Below are positions 35,071 through 44,763 of a stretch of 64,000 nucleotides of DNA, one piece after another (position 1 is the stretch's first letter; every line of letters begins with the position of its first letter). This DNA is from Prescottella agglutinans (lineage in GTDB: Bacteria > Actinomycetota > Actinomycetes > Mycobacteriales > Mycobacteriaceae), in the NCBI RefSeq assembly GCF_004011865.1, contig NZ_RKLP01000002.1, forward strand, positions 533,814 through 597,813, given 5' to 3'. A model generated the notes under the pieces. It ran no database searches, had not been told where the DNA came from, and saw only the letters and a list, made by a program, of their open reading frames with translations. The position numbers and the translations under genes are program-made.

Positions 35071-36114
35071 ATGAGGAATTCCACGGTCGGGCGTGCCCGG
35101 GTTCTGGCGGCCGCGGTGGTCGTGGCGGCCGCGTCGCTGCTCGCGGTGCCGGCCACGGCGTCCGCCGACAGCGGCGCCCCCGCCGCCCCCGCCGCCTTCG
35201 ACGCCGCCGGCGCCCGCCTGGTGAAGTCGACGAAGAATTCCGACCGCAAGGTCACCATCTTCGTGTACTCGCCCGCGATGGGCCGCAACATCCCCCTCGA
35301 GGTCATCCTGCCGGCCGACCGCAGCCAGCCCCGGCCGACGCTGTACCTGATCAACGGTGCCGGCGGCGGCGAGGACTCGGCCACCTGGCAGCGCAACGCC
35401 GATGTCATGAACTTCTTCCGCGACAAGAACGTCAACGTCGTCACCCCGCTCGAGGGCGCCTTCAGCTACTACACCGACTGGCAGAAGGACGATCCGAAGC
35501 TCGGCCGTCAGAAGTGGCAGACGTTCCTGCTCGAGGAACTCCCGCCGGTCATCGACAAGGAGTTCGGCACCAACAAGGTGCAGTCCGTCGCCGCCATCTC
35601 GATGACCGCCACCTCGGTGCTCAACTACGCGATCGCCAAGCCCGGTTTCTACAAGAGCGTCGGCTCGTACAGCGGCTGCGCCGAGACCAGCACCTGGGCC
35701 GGCCAGAACGCCATCCAGGTCGTGACCGGTGGCCGCGGGGGCGCCGACATCACCAACATGTGGGGACCGCTCGACGGCCCCGGCTGGGTGCAGAACGATC
35801 CGGTCGTCAACGCCGAGAAGCTCCGCGGCACCGAGCTCTACATCTCCACCGGCTCCGGGCTCCCCGGCCCGCACGAGACGCTCGACGGCCCCGGCATCGA
35901 CGGTCGCCCGTTCGCAGTCGCCAACCAGGCCATCGTCGGCGGCGTGATCGAGGCCGCCACCAACTACTGCACGCACAACCTCGCGTACCGTCTGGCCGAT
36001 CTGAAGATCCCCGCCACGTTCGACTTCAAGCCCACCGGCACGCATTCCTGGGGCTACTGGAAGGACGACCTGCACAACTCCTGGCCGATGATCGCCCGGT
36101 CGATGGGTCTGTAG
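35071..36114 (+). CDS. Secreted mycolyltransferase-type esterase (antigen 85 superfamily)
   Basis: A 347-residue exported alpha/beta hydrolase of the antigen 85/corynomycolyltransferase family, which transfers mycolic acids to trehalose and arabinogalactan in the cell envelope. A Sec signal peptide ends at PATASADS near residue 30. The nucleophile elbow is VAAISMTATSVL, keeping Ser-Met but with Ala where many members have Gly two residues before the Ser. The catalytic His is in GTHSWGYWKDDL. Oxidised Cys pairs are possible (YSGCAET, NYCTHN). ATG at 35071 has GGGGAGGG about eight bases upstream. It supports a mycolic-acid host. Confidence 0.88.
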   Translation: MRNSTVGRARVLAAAVVVAAASLLAVPATASADSGAPAAPAAFDAAGARLVKSTKNSDRKVTIFVYSPAMGRNIPLEVILPADRSQPRPTLYLINGAGGGEDSATWQRNADVMNFFRDKNVNVVTPLEGAFSYYTDWQKDDPKLGRQKWQTFLLEELPPVIDKEFGTNKVQSVAAISMTATSVLNYAIAKPGFYKSVGSYSGCAETSTWAGQNAIQVVTGGRGGADITNMWGPLDGPGWVQNDPVVNAEKLRGTELYISTGSGLPGPHETLDGPGIDGRPFAVANQAIVGGVIEAATNYCTHNLAYRLADLKIPATFDFKPTGTHSWGYWKDDLHNSWPMIARSMGL

Positions 36115-36165
36115 GACGCCGACCCGACGCACCCTCACCTGCGAGCGGACGAAAAGCTCCGGCCG

Positions 36166-36188
36166 CCGACCGCGAAACGCGCGGTCGG
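36166..36188. terminator. Bidirectional terminator
   Basis: A 9-bp perfect stem (CCGACCGCG and complement) with a 5-base loop, between the convergent mycolyltransferase and MFS exporter genes, followed rightward by GTTT. Confidence 0.65.
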
Positions 36189-36204
36189 AGCCGTTTACAC
36201 CGAG

Positions 36205-37704
36205 TCAGTTGTGGGCGGGCACCGATTCGTCGCCGGCCGTCTCGGGAACGTCCTGAACCGCTTGCCCCTTGCGGGGGTTGACGAAGAACATCACCGCCAC
36301 GAACCCGAGCATGAGCGCGGCGGCCGGCAGCATCGCCGACTGGGCCATCGCGGTCGCGAACGGCTCGCGGACCATCTCCGGTAGCTGACCGACGTGGGAG
36401 CTCTCGCCCACCTTCGCGCCACTGCTGAAGCCGAGGGTGGACAGTTCGGCGGTGATCCGCGACGTCATGAGGGCGCCCATCGCAGCGCTGCCGAGGACGG
36501 CACCGACCTGGCGGGTGGTGTTGTAGACGCCCGATCCGGCGCCGACATGCGCGGGCGGCAGGTTGCGGGTCGCGGTCGCGGCGAGAGGCGCCCAGATGAA
36601 GGCATTGGACGCGCCGATGAGCGCCATCGGCAGCAGGATCTGCCAGATCGGGGTGGCCGGGGTGAGCCTGGTGGCGAGCCACGCGGTGGCGAGCGCGAAC
36701 ACGAGGAAGCCCGGTCCCGCGATCATCCGCGGGTGCGCCTTGTCGACGAGACGTCCCACGAACGGCGCAAGGATGCCGGTGACGACCGCCATCGGGGCCA
36801 TCAACAACGCGGACCGCGTCGGCGACAGCCCGGTCACGCTCTGCGCGTAGAACATGAACGGCAGCATCACACCGGTGATCGCGAAGCCCATCGTCGCGAT
36901 ACCGACGTTGGCGACGGAGAAGTTGCGGTCCTTGAACAACCCGAGCGGCACCAGCGGCTCGTTGCGGTTGACCTTCTGCCACCAGACGAAGGCGATCATC
37001 ACCACGACGCCCGCGCCGATCAGCCCCCAGGCACGACCGTCCCAGTCGTACGAGTTGCCCTCCTGCAGTCCGAAGACGATGCAGAACAGGCCGATCGCGC
37101 TGAGGGCGACACCGACCATGTCGAACTTGTGGTTGTTCGTCGGCAGCGCAGGGACGAGACGCCACGCGAGCAGGAATCCGACCACGCCGACGGGGACGTT
37201 GACGAAGAAGATCCACTGCCAGCCGAGGTTGTCGAGCAGCACGCCGCCGAGGATCGGCCCGACCAGCGTCGCGACACCGGCCACCGAGCCCCACAGGCCC
37301 ATCGCGGTTCCGCGCTTGTCCGGCGGGAAGATCCGGGTGATGACGGCCATCGTCTGGGGCGTCATCATCGCCGCACCGAGACCCTGGAAGACGCGGGCGA
37401 CGATGAGCATCTCGACACCGCCGGACAGGCCGCACCACAGCGAGGCGAGCGTGAACACGACCAGGCCGATGAGGTACATGTTCTTGGGGCCGAACCGGTC
37501 ACCGAGGCGTCCGGTGACGAGCAGTGGCACCGCGTACGCCAGCAGGTAGGCGCTCGTGACCCAGATGACCGAGTTGACGTCGGCGTTCAGTTCCGCGGTG
37601 ATGACGGGGTTCGCGACGGCGACGATGGTGCTGTCGACGAGGATCATGAAGAAGCCCAGACAGAGGGCCCACAGGGCCGGCCACGGCCGGAAGTCGGTTT
37701 TCAT
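36205..37704 (-). CDS. MFS multidrug exporter, DHA2 (EmrB/QacA) family
   Basis: A 499-residue 14-helix drug/proton antiporter. DSTIVAVANPVI in helix 1, GRLGDRFGPKNMYL in loop 2-3 (motif A) and the helix 5 motif SVAGVATLVGPILGGVLLD (motif C, antiporter signature) are clear. The ATG at 37704 overlaps the stop of the PadR gene (ATGA). Expression is therefore tied to PadR, a typical drug-responsive arrangement. Substrates are not predictable. Confidence 0.93.
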   Translation of the reverse strand: MKTDFRPWPALWALCLGFFMILVDSTIVAVANPVITAELNADVNSVIWVTSAYLLAYAVPLLVTGRLGDRFGPKNMYLIGLVVFTLASLWCGLSGGVEMLIVARVFQGLGAAMMTPQTMAVITRIFPPDKRGTAMGLWGSVAGVATLVGPILGGVLLDNLGWQWIFFVNVPVGVVGFLLAWRLVPALPTNNHKFDMVGVALSAIGLFCIVFGLQEGNSYDWDGRAWGLIGAGVVVMIAFVWWQKVNRNEPLVPLGLFKDRNFSVANVGIATMGFAITGVMLPFMFYAQSVTGLSPTRSALLMAPMAVVTGILAPFVGRLVDKAHPRMIAGPGFLVFALATAWLATRLTPATPIWQILLPMALIGASNAFIWAPLAATATRNLPPAHVGAGSGVYNTTRQVGAVLGSAAMGALMTSRITAELSTLGFSSGAKVGESSHVGQLPEMVREPFATAMAQSAMLPAAALMLGFVAVMFFVNPRKGQAVQDVPETAGDESVPAHN

Positions 37705-38324
37705 CGGTTGCCCTTCTGGTCTGCGAGCCTCGCGGACTCGATGAGGTCGTCCGTCACCCACGGGATGTCACCGCTGCGGATGCGTTCGGCGAGGGTGCGC
37801 AGCCACTCGAGTTCGGCCTGCGTCATCGCCCGGGTGTAGGAGAACGGGATGGTGAACAACTCCGGAACCTCGCGCCCCCGCGCGAACTCGAAGAGTTCGT
37901 CGAGTTCGGAGAGTTCGGCGACGAGCGCCTCGATCCGGCTGTCGAGCAGGTTCAGCGCCTGGTCCGACTCGAGGTTGTGCAACTCCGCGAGACCGAGCGT
38001 GAACTGGGGGTACTCGGGTACCGGGGTCGCGACGATCTCGGCGACCCGCTCGCGCACCGCGCGCCGTCCCGCGACGGTGATCTCGTAGGTGGTCCGCTCC
38101 GGCCGGTTGCCCTGCCGGTCGGTGCCGAGGACCGCCACCAGTCCGTCGCGTTCGAGTCGCTCGACGGAGTGGTACAGCGAACCGGGACGGACCTTGACGA
38201 TCCGGTCCTTCCGGCGCGTGACGAGGAGTTGGTACATCTCGTACGGGTGCATGGGTCGCTCGAACAGCAGCGCGAGCACCGAGATTCCGAGGGGTGTGGC
38301 CGATCGCGGGAGCACCGTCACCAC
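37701..38324 (-). CDS. PadR-family transcriptional regulator
   Basis: A 207-residue regulator. The N-terminal winged helix reads LGISVLALLFERPMHPYEMYQLL ... GSLYHSVERLERDGLV, the PadR signature; the C-terminal half is a helical dimerisation and ligand-binding domain. Start is one of two adjacent GTG codons at 38324 or 38321. It is first in the operon with the exporter and probably represses it by binding the inverted repeat at 38341-38358, which overlaps its own promoter. Confidence 0.92.
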   Translation of the reverse strand: MVTVLPRSATPLGISVLALLFERPMHPYEMYQLLVTRRKDRIVKVRPGSLYHSVERLERDGLVAVLGTDRQGNRPERTTYEITVAGRRAVRERVAEIVATPVPEYPQFTLGLAELHNLESDQALNLLDSRIEALVAELSELDELFEFARGREVPELFTIPFSYTRAMTQAELEWLRTLAERIRSGDIPWVTDDLIESARLADQKGNR

Positions 38325-38340
38325 CCCACTTCCACATCAA

Positions 38341-38358
38341 ATATTCCGCGTGGAATAT
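38341..38358 (-). promoter_or_regulatory. PadR operator over the padR/MFS promoter
   Basis: ATATTCC and GGAATAT are perfect 7-bp arms around GCGT. On the minus strand the sequence TATATT (38354-38359) is a good -10 for the regulator gene, so a bound protein would block it. Confidence 0.6.
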
Positions 38359-38427
38359 ACGGCCGCGTGAACCCGCGCGGCAATGCCGTCGGCCGCTTGT
38401 GACGAGGAACACCGCGCCCCGGACTCG

Positions 38428-39264
38428 TCAGCCGAACGCCTCCGGGTCCGGGCCGAGCCGCCCGTCGGGCCTGTCCAGGGAACTGATCGCGAACATGTCG
38501 TCGGCGGACAACTCGAAGTCGAAGACGTCGAAGTTGCTCGCGATGCGCGCCGGGGTCACCGACTTGGGGATGACGACGTTGCCGAGCTGGATGTGCCAGC
38601 GCAGGACGATCTGCGCCGGGGTCCGGCCGTGCGCCTCGGCGAGTGTGCGGATCGTCGGATTCGCGAGGGTGGTGCCCTGCCCGAGCGGACTCCACGCCTC
38701 CGTCACGATGCCCATGTCGGCGTGCACCGAACGCAGCTGTGACTGCTCGAACTCGGGGTGCAGCTCGATCTGGTTGAGCACGGGCGTCTCCCCGACCGCC
38801 TCGACCAGACGCTCGAGATTCCGGGCGGCGAAGTTCGAGACGCCGAGCGAACGGATCCGGCCGTCGGCCTTCAGCTGCTGGAACGCCTTGAACGTGTCGA
38901 TGTACCGGTCCTGCGCGGGCGCCGGCCAGTGGATCAGGTACAGGTCGAGATACTCGAGCCCCAGCCGGGCCAGGCTGTCGTCGAACGCCCGCAGCGTCGA
39001 GTCGTAGCCCTGGTCGGCGTTCCACAGCTTGGTGGTGACGAACAGGTCCTCGCGGGCCACGCCGGAGTCCGCGAGGGCCCGACCGGTCCCGGTCTCGTTC
39101 TCGTAGATGCGGGCGGTGTCGATACTTCGATATCCCACCCTCAACGCCTCGGAGACGGCGGTGTACGCGTCATCGTCGGGCACCTGGAACACCCCGAACC
39201 CCAGCTGCGGAATCGAATTGCCGTCGCTCAGCGCTACGGAGGGTACGGAACCGATGGAAGTCAT
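38428..39264 (-). CDS. Aldo/keto reductase
   Basis: A 278-residue NADPH-dependent aldo-keto reductase. The catalytic tetrad is visible: Asp in SIDTARIYENE with its Tyr, Lys in VTTKLWN and His in YLIHWP. The NADPH-binding IPKSVTPARIASN is near the C-terminus. It resembles 2,5-diketogluconate reductases and the mycobacterial AKR family; the substrate is probably a small aldehyde or ketone. ATG at 39264 is the start, without a clear ribosome site. Confidence 0.93.
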   Translation of the reverse strand: MTSIGSVPSVALSDGNSIPQLGFGVFQVPDDDAYTAVSEALRVGYRSIDTARIYENETGTGRALADSGVAREDLFVTTKLWNADQGYDSTLRAFDDSLARLGLEYLDLYLIHWPAPAQDRYIDTFKAFQQLKADGRIRSLGVSNFAARNLERLVEAVGETPVLNQIELHPEFEQSQLRSVHADMGIVTEAWSPLGQGTTLANPTIRTLAEAHGRTPAQIVLRWHIQLGNVVIPKSVTPARIASNFDVFDFELSADDMFAISSLDRPDGRLGPDPEAFG

Positions 39265-39397
39265 ACTCGGGCAACCAGCGCGGAGGCCCCGCGTGTTCCC
39301 ACGATCTCAGTAAGTGGACACCGTGGTTCCGTTGCGCGACGGCGGCGGCGGGGCCTACGTTCGATCCGAGTGGTCTGATCTCCCGAGAGGGGCGGGC

Positions 39398-40000
39398 ATG
39401 AACCTCGGTTACCGGCTGGCGTACCGACTCGGCTTCACGCCGTGGGAGGGCGCCGGGCGCCACATCTTCGCCGAACAGCTCAGTGCACTGCTCGACGGCG
39501 TCACACCGCCCACGTCCGGCGCGAAGGCCCTCGACCTCGGCTGCGGCACCGGCGATCACTCGATCGAACTGGGGATCCGCGGGTGGTCGGTCACCGCAGT
39601 CGACGCCGTGCCGCTCGCCATCGAGCGGGCGCGCGCGAAACTGCCCATCGCCGGCGCCGACGTCCGGTTCGTCCTCGGTGACGTCACCAACCTGCCTGCG
39701 TACGTCGACAGCGGATACACCATGGCGCTCGACGTCGGCTGCTTCCACGGTCTCTCCGACGACGAGCGCACCGCGTACGGCAACGGGCTCGCAGCCGTCA
39801 CCGTGCCGGGCGCCCAGTTGGTGATGTTCTCCTTCTCCCCCGGTCGCCGGGGCCCGCTGCCCCGGGGTGCGTCTCGCGGCGACGTCGAGGAGGCTCTCCG
39901 CAACTGGACCGTCGTCGAGGACGTTGCCTTGGACACCACCGGGGCCCGGGGGCTGCTCGCGAAGGCCGAGCCGAGGTTCTTCCGGCTCGTCCGCGACTGA
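39398..40000 (+). CDS. SAM-dependent methyltransferase
   Basis: A 200-residue class I methyltransferase. The SAM-binding ALDLGCGTGDHSIEL (motif I) and VTAVDAVPLAIERAR (motif II) are intact, and DVGCFHGLSDDER lies in the substrate region. Such small proteins methylate diverse small molecules; a thiopurine or tellurite-type activity is possible but unsupported. ATG at 39398 has GAGAGGGGCGGG upstream. It is divergent from the aldo-keto reductase. Confidence 0.87.
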   Translation: MNLGYRLAYRLGFTPWEGAGRHIFAEQLSALLDGVTPPTSGAKALDLGCGTGDHSIELGIRGWSVTAVDAVPLAIERARAKLPIAGADVRFVLGDVTNLPAYVDSGYTMALDVGCFHGLSDDERTAYGNGLAAVTVPGAQLVMFSFSPGRRGPLPRGASRGDVEEALRNWTVVEDVALDTTGARGLLAKAEPRFFRLVRD

Positions 40001-40042
40001 CCCGGCCGGAACATTTCGCTATGCGAACGGGTTGACGTCGAG

Positions 40043-41080
40043 GTGACGACCAAGCTCTCCGTACTCGATCTGTCCCCCATCGCCGAGGGGTCCACCGTCG
40101 GCCAGGCGCTCCGCAACACGCTCGAGCTGGCCCGTGCCACCGAGAAGCTCGGCTACCACCGGTTCTGGCTCGCCGAACACCACTCGATGCCGGGCATCGC
40201 CAGCTCCGCACCGGCGGTGATGATCGGTCAGGTAGCCGCCGTCACCGACACCATCCGGGTGGGGTCCGGCGGCGTGATGCTGCCCAACCACGCGCCGCTC
40301 GTCGTGGCCGAGCAGTTCGGCACCCTCGACGCGCTGTACCCGGACCGGATCGACCTGGGCATCGGCCGCGCGCCCGGCACCGACCAGGTGACCGCGCACG
40401 CTCTGCGCCGGCAGGCGGATCCGCTGAACGCGGACGAGTTTCCGCAGCAGCTGGCGCATCTGCGGGCGTTCTTCGACGACGGTTTCCCCGCCGACCACCC
40501 GTACGCGGCGATCACCGCGGTTCCCGGCCTCGGCGCCGACGTCGCGGTCTGGCTGCTCGGGTCGAGCACCTACAGCGCCCGGGTGGCCGGGATCCTCGGA
40601 CTGCCGTTCGCGTTCGCGCGCCACTTCTCGCCCGCCCAGACGATGCCGGCGCTTCGCGTGTACCGGGAATCGTTCCGGCCGTCGGGGGTACTCGACGAGC
40701 CGTACGCGATGGTGACGGTGACCGTGATGGCGGCGGACGACGACGAGCGCGCCCGCTACCTCGCCGCGCCGATGAAACTGTCGATGGCGCGGCTGCGTGC
40801 GAACGATCCCGGCCAGTTCCCCAGCCCCGAGGAGGCCGCGGCCAACCCGCTGACGCCGGAGCAGGAGCGGCTCATCGCGGGGTCGTCGGCCGCGTACATC
40901 GTCGGTGGGCCGCAGAAGGTCCACGACGAGCTGGACGCGTTGGTCGAACTGACCGGAGCGGACGAGATCATGATCGGGTCGACGATGTTCGACCTGGCCG
41001 ATCGGATCCGAAGCTACGAGATCTGCGCCGCGTGGGGAGACATGTCGGGCGCCGGAAATCAGTCCCGGCCAGTGGAATAG
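40043..41080 (+). CDS. LLM-class flavin-dependent oxidoreductase
   Basis: A 345-residue luciferase-like monooxygenase of the single-domain (MsnO8-type) branch. [19 protein letters not shown] at the N-terminus, [33 protein letters not shown] and [11 protein letters not shown] are diagnostic. It would use FMN (or F420) with O2 on an unknown substrate. It follows the methyltransferase by 42 bases and may share its transcript. Start is GTG at 40043. Confidence 0.9.
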   Translation: MTTKLSVLDLSPIAEGSTVGQALRNTLELARATEKLGYHRFWLAEHHSMPGIASSAPAVMIGQVAAVTDTIRVGSGGVMLPNHAPLVVAEQFGTLDALYPDRIDLGIGRAPGTDQVTAHALRRQADPLNADEFPQQLAHLRAFFDDGFPADHPYAAITAVPGLGADVAVWLLGSSTYSARVAGILGLPFAFARHFSPAQTMPALRVYRESFRPSGVLDEPYAMVTVTVMAADDDERARYLAAPMKLSMARLRANDPGQFPSPEEAAANPLTPEQERLIAGSSAAYIVGGPQKVHDELDALVELTGADEIMIGSTMFDLADRIRSYEICAAWGDMSGAGNQSRPVE

Positions 41081-41162
41081 CCGCAGATATGCGACGCAGG
41101 TCACAAGATACTCGTGGGCGCACGGTCCCGAATCGCGGGATCGAACACGAGGGGATCGCTAC

Positions 41163-41960
41163 ATGATCGACAAGGCCAAGTACGGGCCGTGGGCCGTCAT
41201 CGCCGGCGGCTCGGAGGGCGTCGGCGAGGAGTTCGCCGTCCAGCTCGCCGAGGCAGGCCTGAACCTGGTGCTGCTGGCGCGCAAGCCGGAACCGCTCGAG
41301 GCGACCGCGGAGAAGGCCCGCGCCAAGGGCGTCGGGGTCCGGACGCTGTCGGTGGATCTCACCGCTGCGGACATGCTGGACAAGATCCGCAGCGTCACCG
41401 ACGGCCTCGAGGTGGGTCTGCTGGTGTACAACGCCGGCGCCAACACCTACGGCCACGAATTCGTCACCGGCGACCTCGACCGCTTCCAGCAGGTCATCGA
41501 CCTCAACATCACCGGCCAGCTCAAGCTGATCCAGCACTTCGGCGCGCCGATGAAGGAACGCCGCCGCGGCGGCCTGCTGTTGGTCGGTTCGATGGCCGGC
41601 TTCCTCGGCTCGGCGCAGATCAGCATCTACGCGGGCGTGAAGTCGTTCTGCCGCACCTTCGCCGAGGGCCTGTGGCTCGAGATGCGCGAGTACGACGTCG
41701 ACGTCCTCGAGATGGTCCTCGGCGTCACCCGGACCCCGGCGATGGCCCGCGCCGGACTGAACATGGACATCCCCGGCCTCAACGTCTCGGAGCCCGTGGA
41801 TGTCGCGGCACAGGCACTGGCGAACCTGGGCAACGGCCCCGTGGTGGTCGCGAAGGGCAACGAGGCCGCCGTCGAGAAGCGCAGCGGCGGCAACCGCGCC
41901 GAGCTGCTGCTGGCCGCGCAGGCCGCGTCGAAGGCGATGCTCCCGCCGGAATCGAAGTAG
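41163..41960 (+). CDS. Short-chain dehydrogenase/reductase
   Basis: A 265-residue SDR. The cofactor loop reads AVIAGGSEGVGEEFAVQLA, and YNAG and the catalytic SMAGFLGSAQISIYAGVKSF (Ser, Tyr-x-x-x-Lys) are present. The Asp after the loop region suggests NAD(P)H use, but the coenzyme is not certain. Substrate is unknown. ATG at 41163 has GAGGGGAT upstream. It ends at a strong terminator shared with the convergent operon. Confidence 0.9.
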   Translation: MIDKAKYGPWAVIAGGSEGVGEEFAVQLAEAGLNLVLLARKPEPLEATAEKARAKGVGVRTLSVDLTAADMLDKIRSVTDGLEVGLLVYNAGANTYGHEFVTGDLDRFQQVIDLNITGQLKLIQHFGAPMKERRRGGLLLVGSMAGFLGSAQISIYAGVKSFCRTFAEGLWLEMREYDVDVLEMVLGVTRTPAMARAGLNMDIPGLNVSEPVDVAAQALANLGNGPVVVAKGNEAAVEKRSGGNRAELLLAAQAASKAMLPPESK

Positions 41961-41972
41961 CCCAATCCTTTT

Positions 41973-42008
41973 CCTGGGGTCGGCCGCGAGAGCGCGGTCG
42001 ACCCCAGG
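41973..42008. terminator. Bidirectional terminator
   Basis: A 16-bp stem with one G-T pair (outer arm CCTGGGGTCG and complement) and a 4-base AGAG loop, preceded by TCCTTTT, between convergent SDR genes. Confidence 0.8.
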
Positions 42009-42020
42009 TCTGCGTCTCGG

Positions 42021-42944
42021 TCAGCGGCCGACGTGCCGCTCGGACAGCTCCCACAACGCGGCCGCGGTCTGCGGATCGACGGCGTGGTCGGCGGCCCGGT
42101 CGATCCGGCAGTCGGACAGATAGGCGGCGCTCTCGGACGTGAGGTCGGGGGCACTGGCGGCCCACACCGACGTGGCCGCCGCGGCGGGGATCGACTTCAG
42201 GTTCGTCAGCAGGCCCGGCTTGCCGGCACTCATCCGCTTCATCTCGGCGAAGTCGTCGCGGGACATGTGTCGGGACAGCCCGGTGGCGCACACCCCGGGG
42301 TGCACCGCGAAGGCGTGGATCCCGTTTCCCGCGTACCGTTCTCGAAGCTCGACGGTCATGAGGACGTTGGCGGCCTTGGACTGCCCGTACGCGACGAACT
42401 TGTCGTAGGGGCGCTGCAGGAAGTGCGGATCGTCGAGGTCGACCGCGTGCGCGCGGTGCGCGTCGGAGGAGACCGTCACCACCCGGGACGCCGACCCGGA
42501 CCGCTCCGCCGCGGACCGCAGGTTCGGCAGCAGCGACGTGGTCAGCAGGAAGTGCCCCAGATGGTTGGTCCCGAACTGCAATTCGAACCCGTCGGCGGTC
42601 CGCGCGAACGGCGTGTACATCACGCCCGCGTTGTTGATGAGCAGGTCGATCGATTGCGTGCCGATGTGGTCGACCGCGGTGCGGATGCTCGACAGGTCCG
42701 CCAGATCCAGTGCAACCGACGACAGTTCCGCGCCGGGGACAGTCCCCCGGATCGCCGCCGCCGCGGCAGCGGCGGCGTCACTGTCGCGCGCCGCCAGGAC
42801 GACCACGGCACCGGCCGCCGCCAGCGCACGGGCCGTCTCCCCGCCGAGCCCACTGGTGACGCCGGTCACCAAGGCGGTGCGACCTGTCAGGTCGACACCG
42901 GAGAGGACGTCGTCGGTGGTGGTCTCGGGGCCGAAGCCGGTCAT
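42021..42944 (-). CDS. Short-chain dehydrogenase/reductase (oxidoreductase/retinol-dehydrogenase-like)
   Basis: A 307-residue SDR. It has TALVTGVTSGLGGETARAL (cofactor loop), LINNAGVM and the catalytic SSDAHRA...YGQSKAAN motif. This matches the WW-oxidoreductase/retinol-dehydrogenase-like branch common in actinobacterial steroid and lipid metabolism. ATG at 42944 overlaps the upstream hydratase stop by four bases, making it the last gene of a four-gene coupled operon led by TetR. Confidence 0.9.
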   Translation of the reverse strand: MTGFGPETTTDDVLSGVDLTGRTALVTGVTSGLGGETARALAAAGAVVVLAARDSDAAAAAAAAIRGTVPGAELSSVALDLADLSSIRTAVDHIGTQSIDLLINNAGVMYTPFARTADGFELQFGTNHLGHFLLTTSLLPNLRSAAERSGSASRVVTVSSDAHRAHAVDLDDPHFLQRPYDKFVAYGQSKAANVLMTVELRERYAGNGIHAFAVHPGVCATGLSRHMSRDDFAEMKRMSAGKPGLLTNLKSIPAAAATSVWAASAPDLTSESAAYLSDCRIDRAADHAVDPQTAAALWELSERHVGR

Positions 42945-43750
42945 TCCCAAGGCAGTTCCTTCCATTCGGTCGACACCTTCCCGGACCATTCGGGGTCGCG
43001 GCGGTCGAGGAAGGCGCACACGCCCTCGGCCGCGTCGGCGGTGCCCATGACCCGGTGGTGCAGTTCGGTCTCGTAGTCGGCGACCTGTCGCGGATCGAAT
43101 CCGTGCCGCGCCGTGTCCCACAGCAGGCGCTTGCTCAGGGACGCCGACATCGGCGCCACGTTGGTGGCGATGTCCCGTGCCATCTCCAGCGCGGCCGGTA
43201 GGACCTCGTCGGCGGGCAGGCTGCGACTCGCGATCCCCAGCCGCACCGCTTCGGGGCCGTCGAACGTCCTTCCCGTGAGCAGGATCTCGGCCGCCGCGGC
43301 CATGCCCGCCGCGCGCGGAACCGTCCAGTGCGCCATCGCATCCGGGACGACGCCGCGGCGCACCTGCGGGATCGCGTACTTCGCGTCGTCGGCGACGATG
43401 CGGATGTCGGTCTGCATCGCGAGGGTCAGGCCGATGCCGATGGCGTGTCCGTTCACGGCGGCGATCACCGGCTTGCGCAGGTCGAACGCGGCAGGATCGA
43501 CCGGGGACGCGGAGAATCCGTCCTCCGTCGGTGCGGCGAACGTGCCGCTGCCCGCAGTCAGGTCGGCGCCCGCGCAGAACGCCGGCGGAGTCCCGGTGAG
43601 CACGACGACCCGGACGTCGTCGTCCGCGTCGAGGTCCCGGTAGAGGGCGCCGAGCCGACGTCCCATCTCGCCGGTGAAGGCGTTGCGCTGCCGCGGCCTG
43701 TGGAGGGTGAGGACCGCGACGCCCGCGTCGATCTCGACCAGCACGCTCAC
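42941..43750 (-). CDS. Enoyl-CoA hydratase/isomerase
   Basis: A 269-residue crotonase-fold enzyme: LTLHRPRQRNAFT, the oxyanion hole at FCAGADLTAG and AAVNGHAIGIGLTLAM. It would hydrate or isomerise an enoyl-CoA in beta-oxidation. GTG at 43750 overlaps the luciferase-like gene stop (GTGA). It is distinct from the EchA6-like protein at 23618. Confidence 0.92.
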   Translation of the reverse strand: MSVLVEIDAGVAVLTLHRPRQRNAFTGEMGRRLGALYRDLDADDDVRVVVLTGTPPAFCAGADLTAGSGTFAAPTEDGFSASPVDPAAFDLRKPVIAAVNGHAIGIGLTLAMQTDIRIVADDAKYAIPQVRRGVVPDAMAHWTVPRAAGMAAAAEILLTGRTFDGPEAVRLGIASRSLPADEVLPAALEMARDIATNVAPMSASLSKRLLWDTARHGFDPRQVADYETELHHRVMGTADAAEGVCAFLDRRDPEWSGKVSTEWKELPWE

Positions 43751-44763
43751 CGCGCGGACGCCTTCACCGCCGCGACCAGTTCGCCGATGTGCTGCTCGCG
43801 TACCGGGTATCCGGGAAAGTAACAGCACACCCGGTCGGCGTGAGCCCCGAACCGCGCGACGATCTGTGCGGCGCACTCCTCGGGTGTGCCGTGCACCGCG
43901 AGGGTCGCGAGCATCGTGTCGTCGATCAGGTCGGTCATGGCCGCGAACTCGCCCTGCTTCGACAACGCGTTGAGCCGAGGCTGCAGGTCCGCCCACCCCT
44001 CGACCTCCAGGACGGGCCGGTACGCGGGCGTCGAACCGTAGAAGGCGAGCAACCCCCGGACGCCGCGCGACGCCGCGTCGAGTTCCTCCGGGGTGCGGCC
44101 GACACCGACGATCACCTGCGGGTAGATCGCGAGGTCCGCGCTGCTGCGCCGACCGCGTTCGAGGCCCTCCTCCACCGCCGGCAGCGTCCGCTCCCGGAAG
44201 TGCCGGGCGCTGTTGAACGGCATCACGAGCAGCCCGTCTGCCACCTCCGCGGCGGTACGGGTCATCAGCGGGCCGAGCGCGCCGAGACAGATCGGCGGCG
44301 GACCGTACGGGTTTGGGCCGGGATCGAACGTCGGCGGCATCAGCGTGTGCGTGGTGAACTCGCCCTCGAAGCGCAACCGCGAGTTGCCTTCCCACGCGTC
44401 GAAGATCGCCTTGAGCGCGAGCACCGTCTCCCGCATGCGTGCGGCCGGACGCGACCACTGCGTGCCGTAGCGCTTCTCGATGTGCGGGCGGATCTGGGAA
44501 CCCAGGCCGAGCCGGAAACGGCCCCGGCTCAACGTCTGCAGGTCGTACGCGGTGTGCGCGAGGTGCATCGGACTGCGCGGCAAGGCGATCGCGACGTTCG
44601 TCATCAGGTCCACGTCGACCGCGGCCGCCGCCGCGACCAGGGGAAGGAAGACGTCGTGGGGCCCCTCGAATGTGAACAACCCGTCCACGCCGAGCGCGAC
44701 GAGCTCACGAGCGCGTCGGGCCGCGTTCTCCGGGCGTCCGTCGAGCTGGACGTCGATCTTCAC
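43747..44763 (-). CDS. LLM-class F420-dependent oxidoreductase
   Basis: A 338-residue TIM-barrel oxidoreductase of the F420-type luciferase-like group. TNVAIALPRSPMHLAHTAYDLQTLSRGRFRLGLGSQIRPHIEKRYG is the diagnostic block (given here from residues ~65 to 110). Mycobacterial relatives are F420-dependent and act on lipids, sterols or xenobiotics. The start is GTG at 44763 with GGAG upstream, overlapping the TetR stop by four bases. Confidence 0.9.
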   Translation of the reverse strand: MKIDVQLDGRPENAARRARELVALGVDGLFTFEGPHDVFLPLVAAAAAVDVDLMTNVAIALPRSPMHLAHTAYDLQTLSRGRFRLGLGSQIRPHIEKRYGTQWSRPAARMRETVLALKAIFDAWEGNSRLRFEGEFTTHTLMPPTFDPGPNPYGPPPICLGALGPLMTRTAAEVADGLLVMPFNSARHFRERTLPAVEEGLERGRRSSADLAIYPQVIVGVGRTPEELDAASRGVRGLLAFYGSTPAYRPVLEVEGWADLQPRLNALSKQGEFAAMTDLIDDTMLATLAVHGTPEECAAQIVARFGAHADRVCCYFPGYPVREQHIGELVAAVKASAR

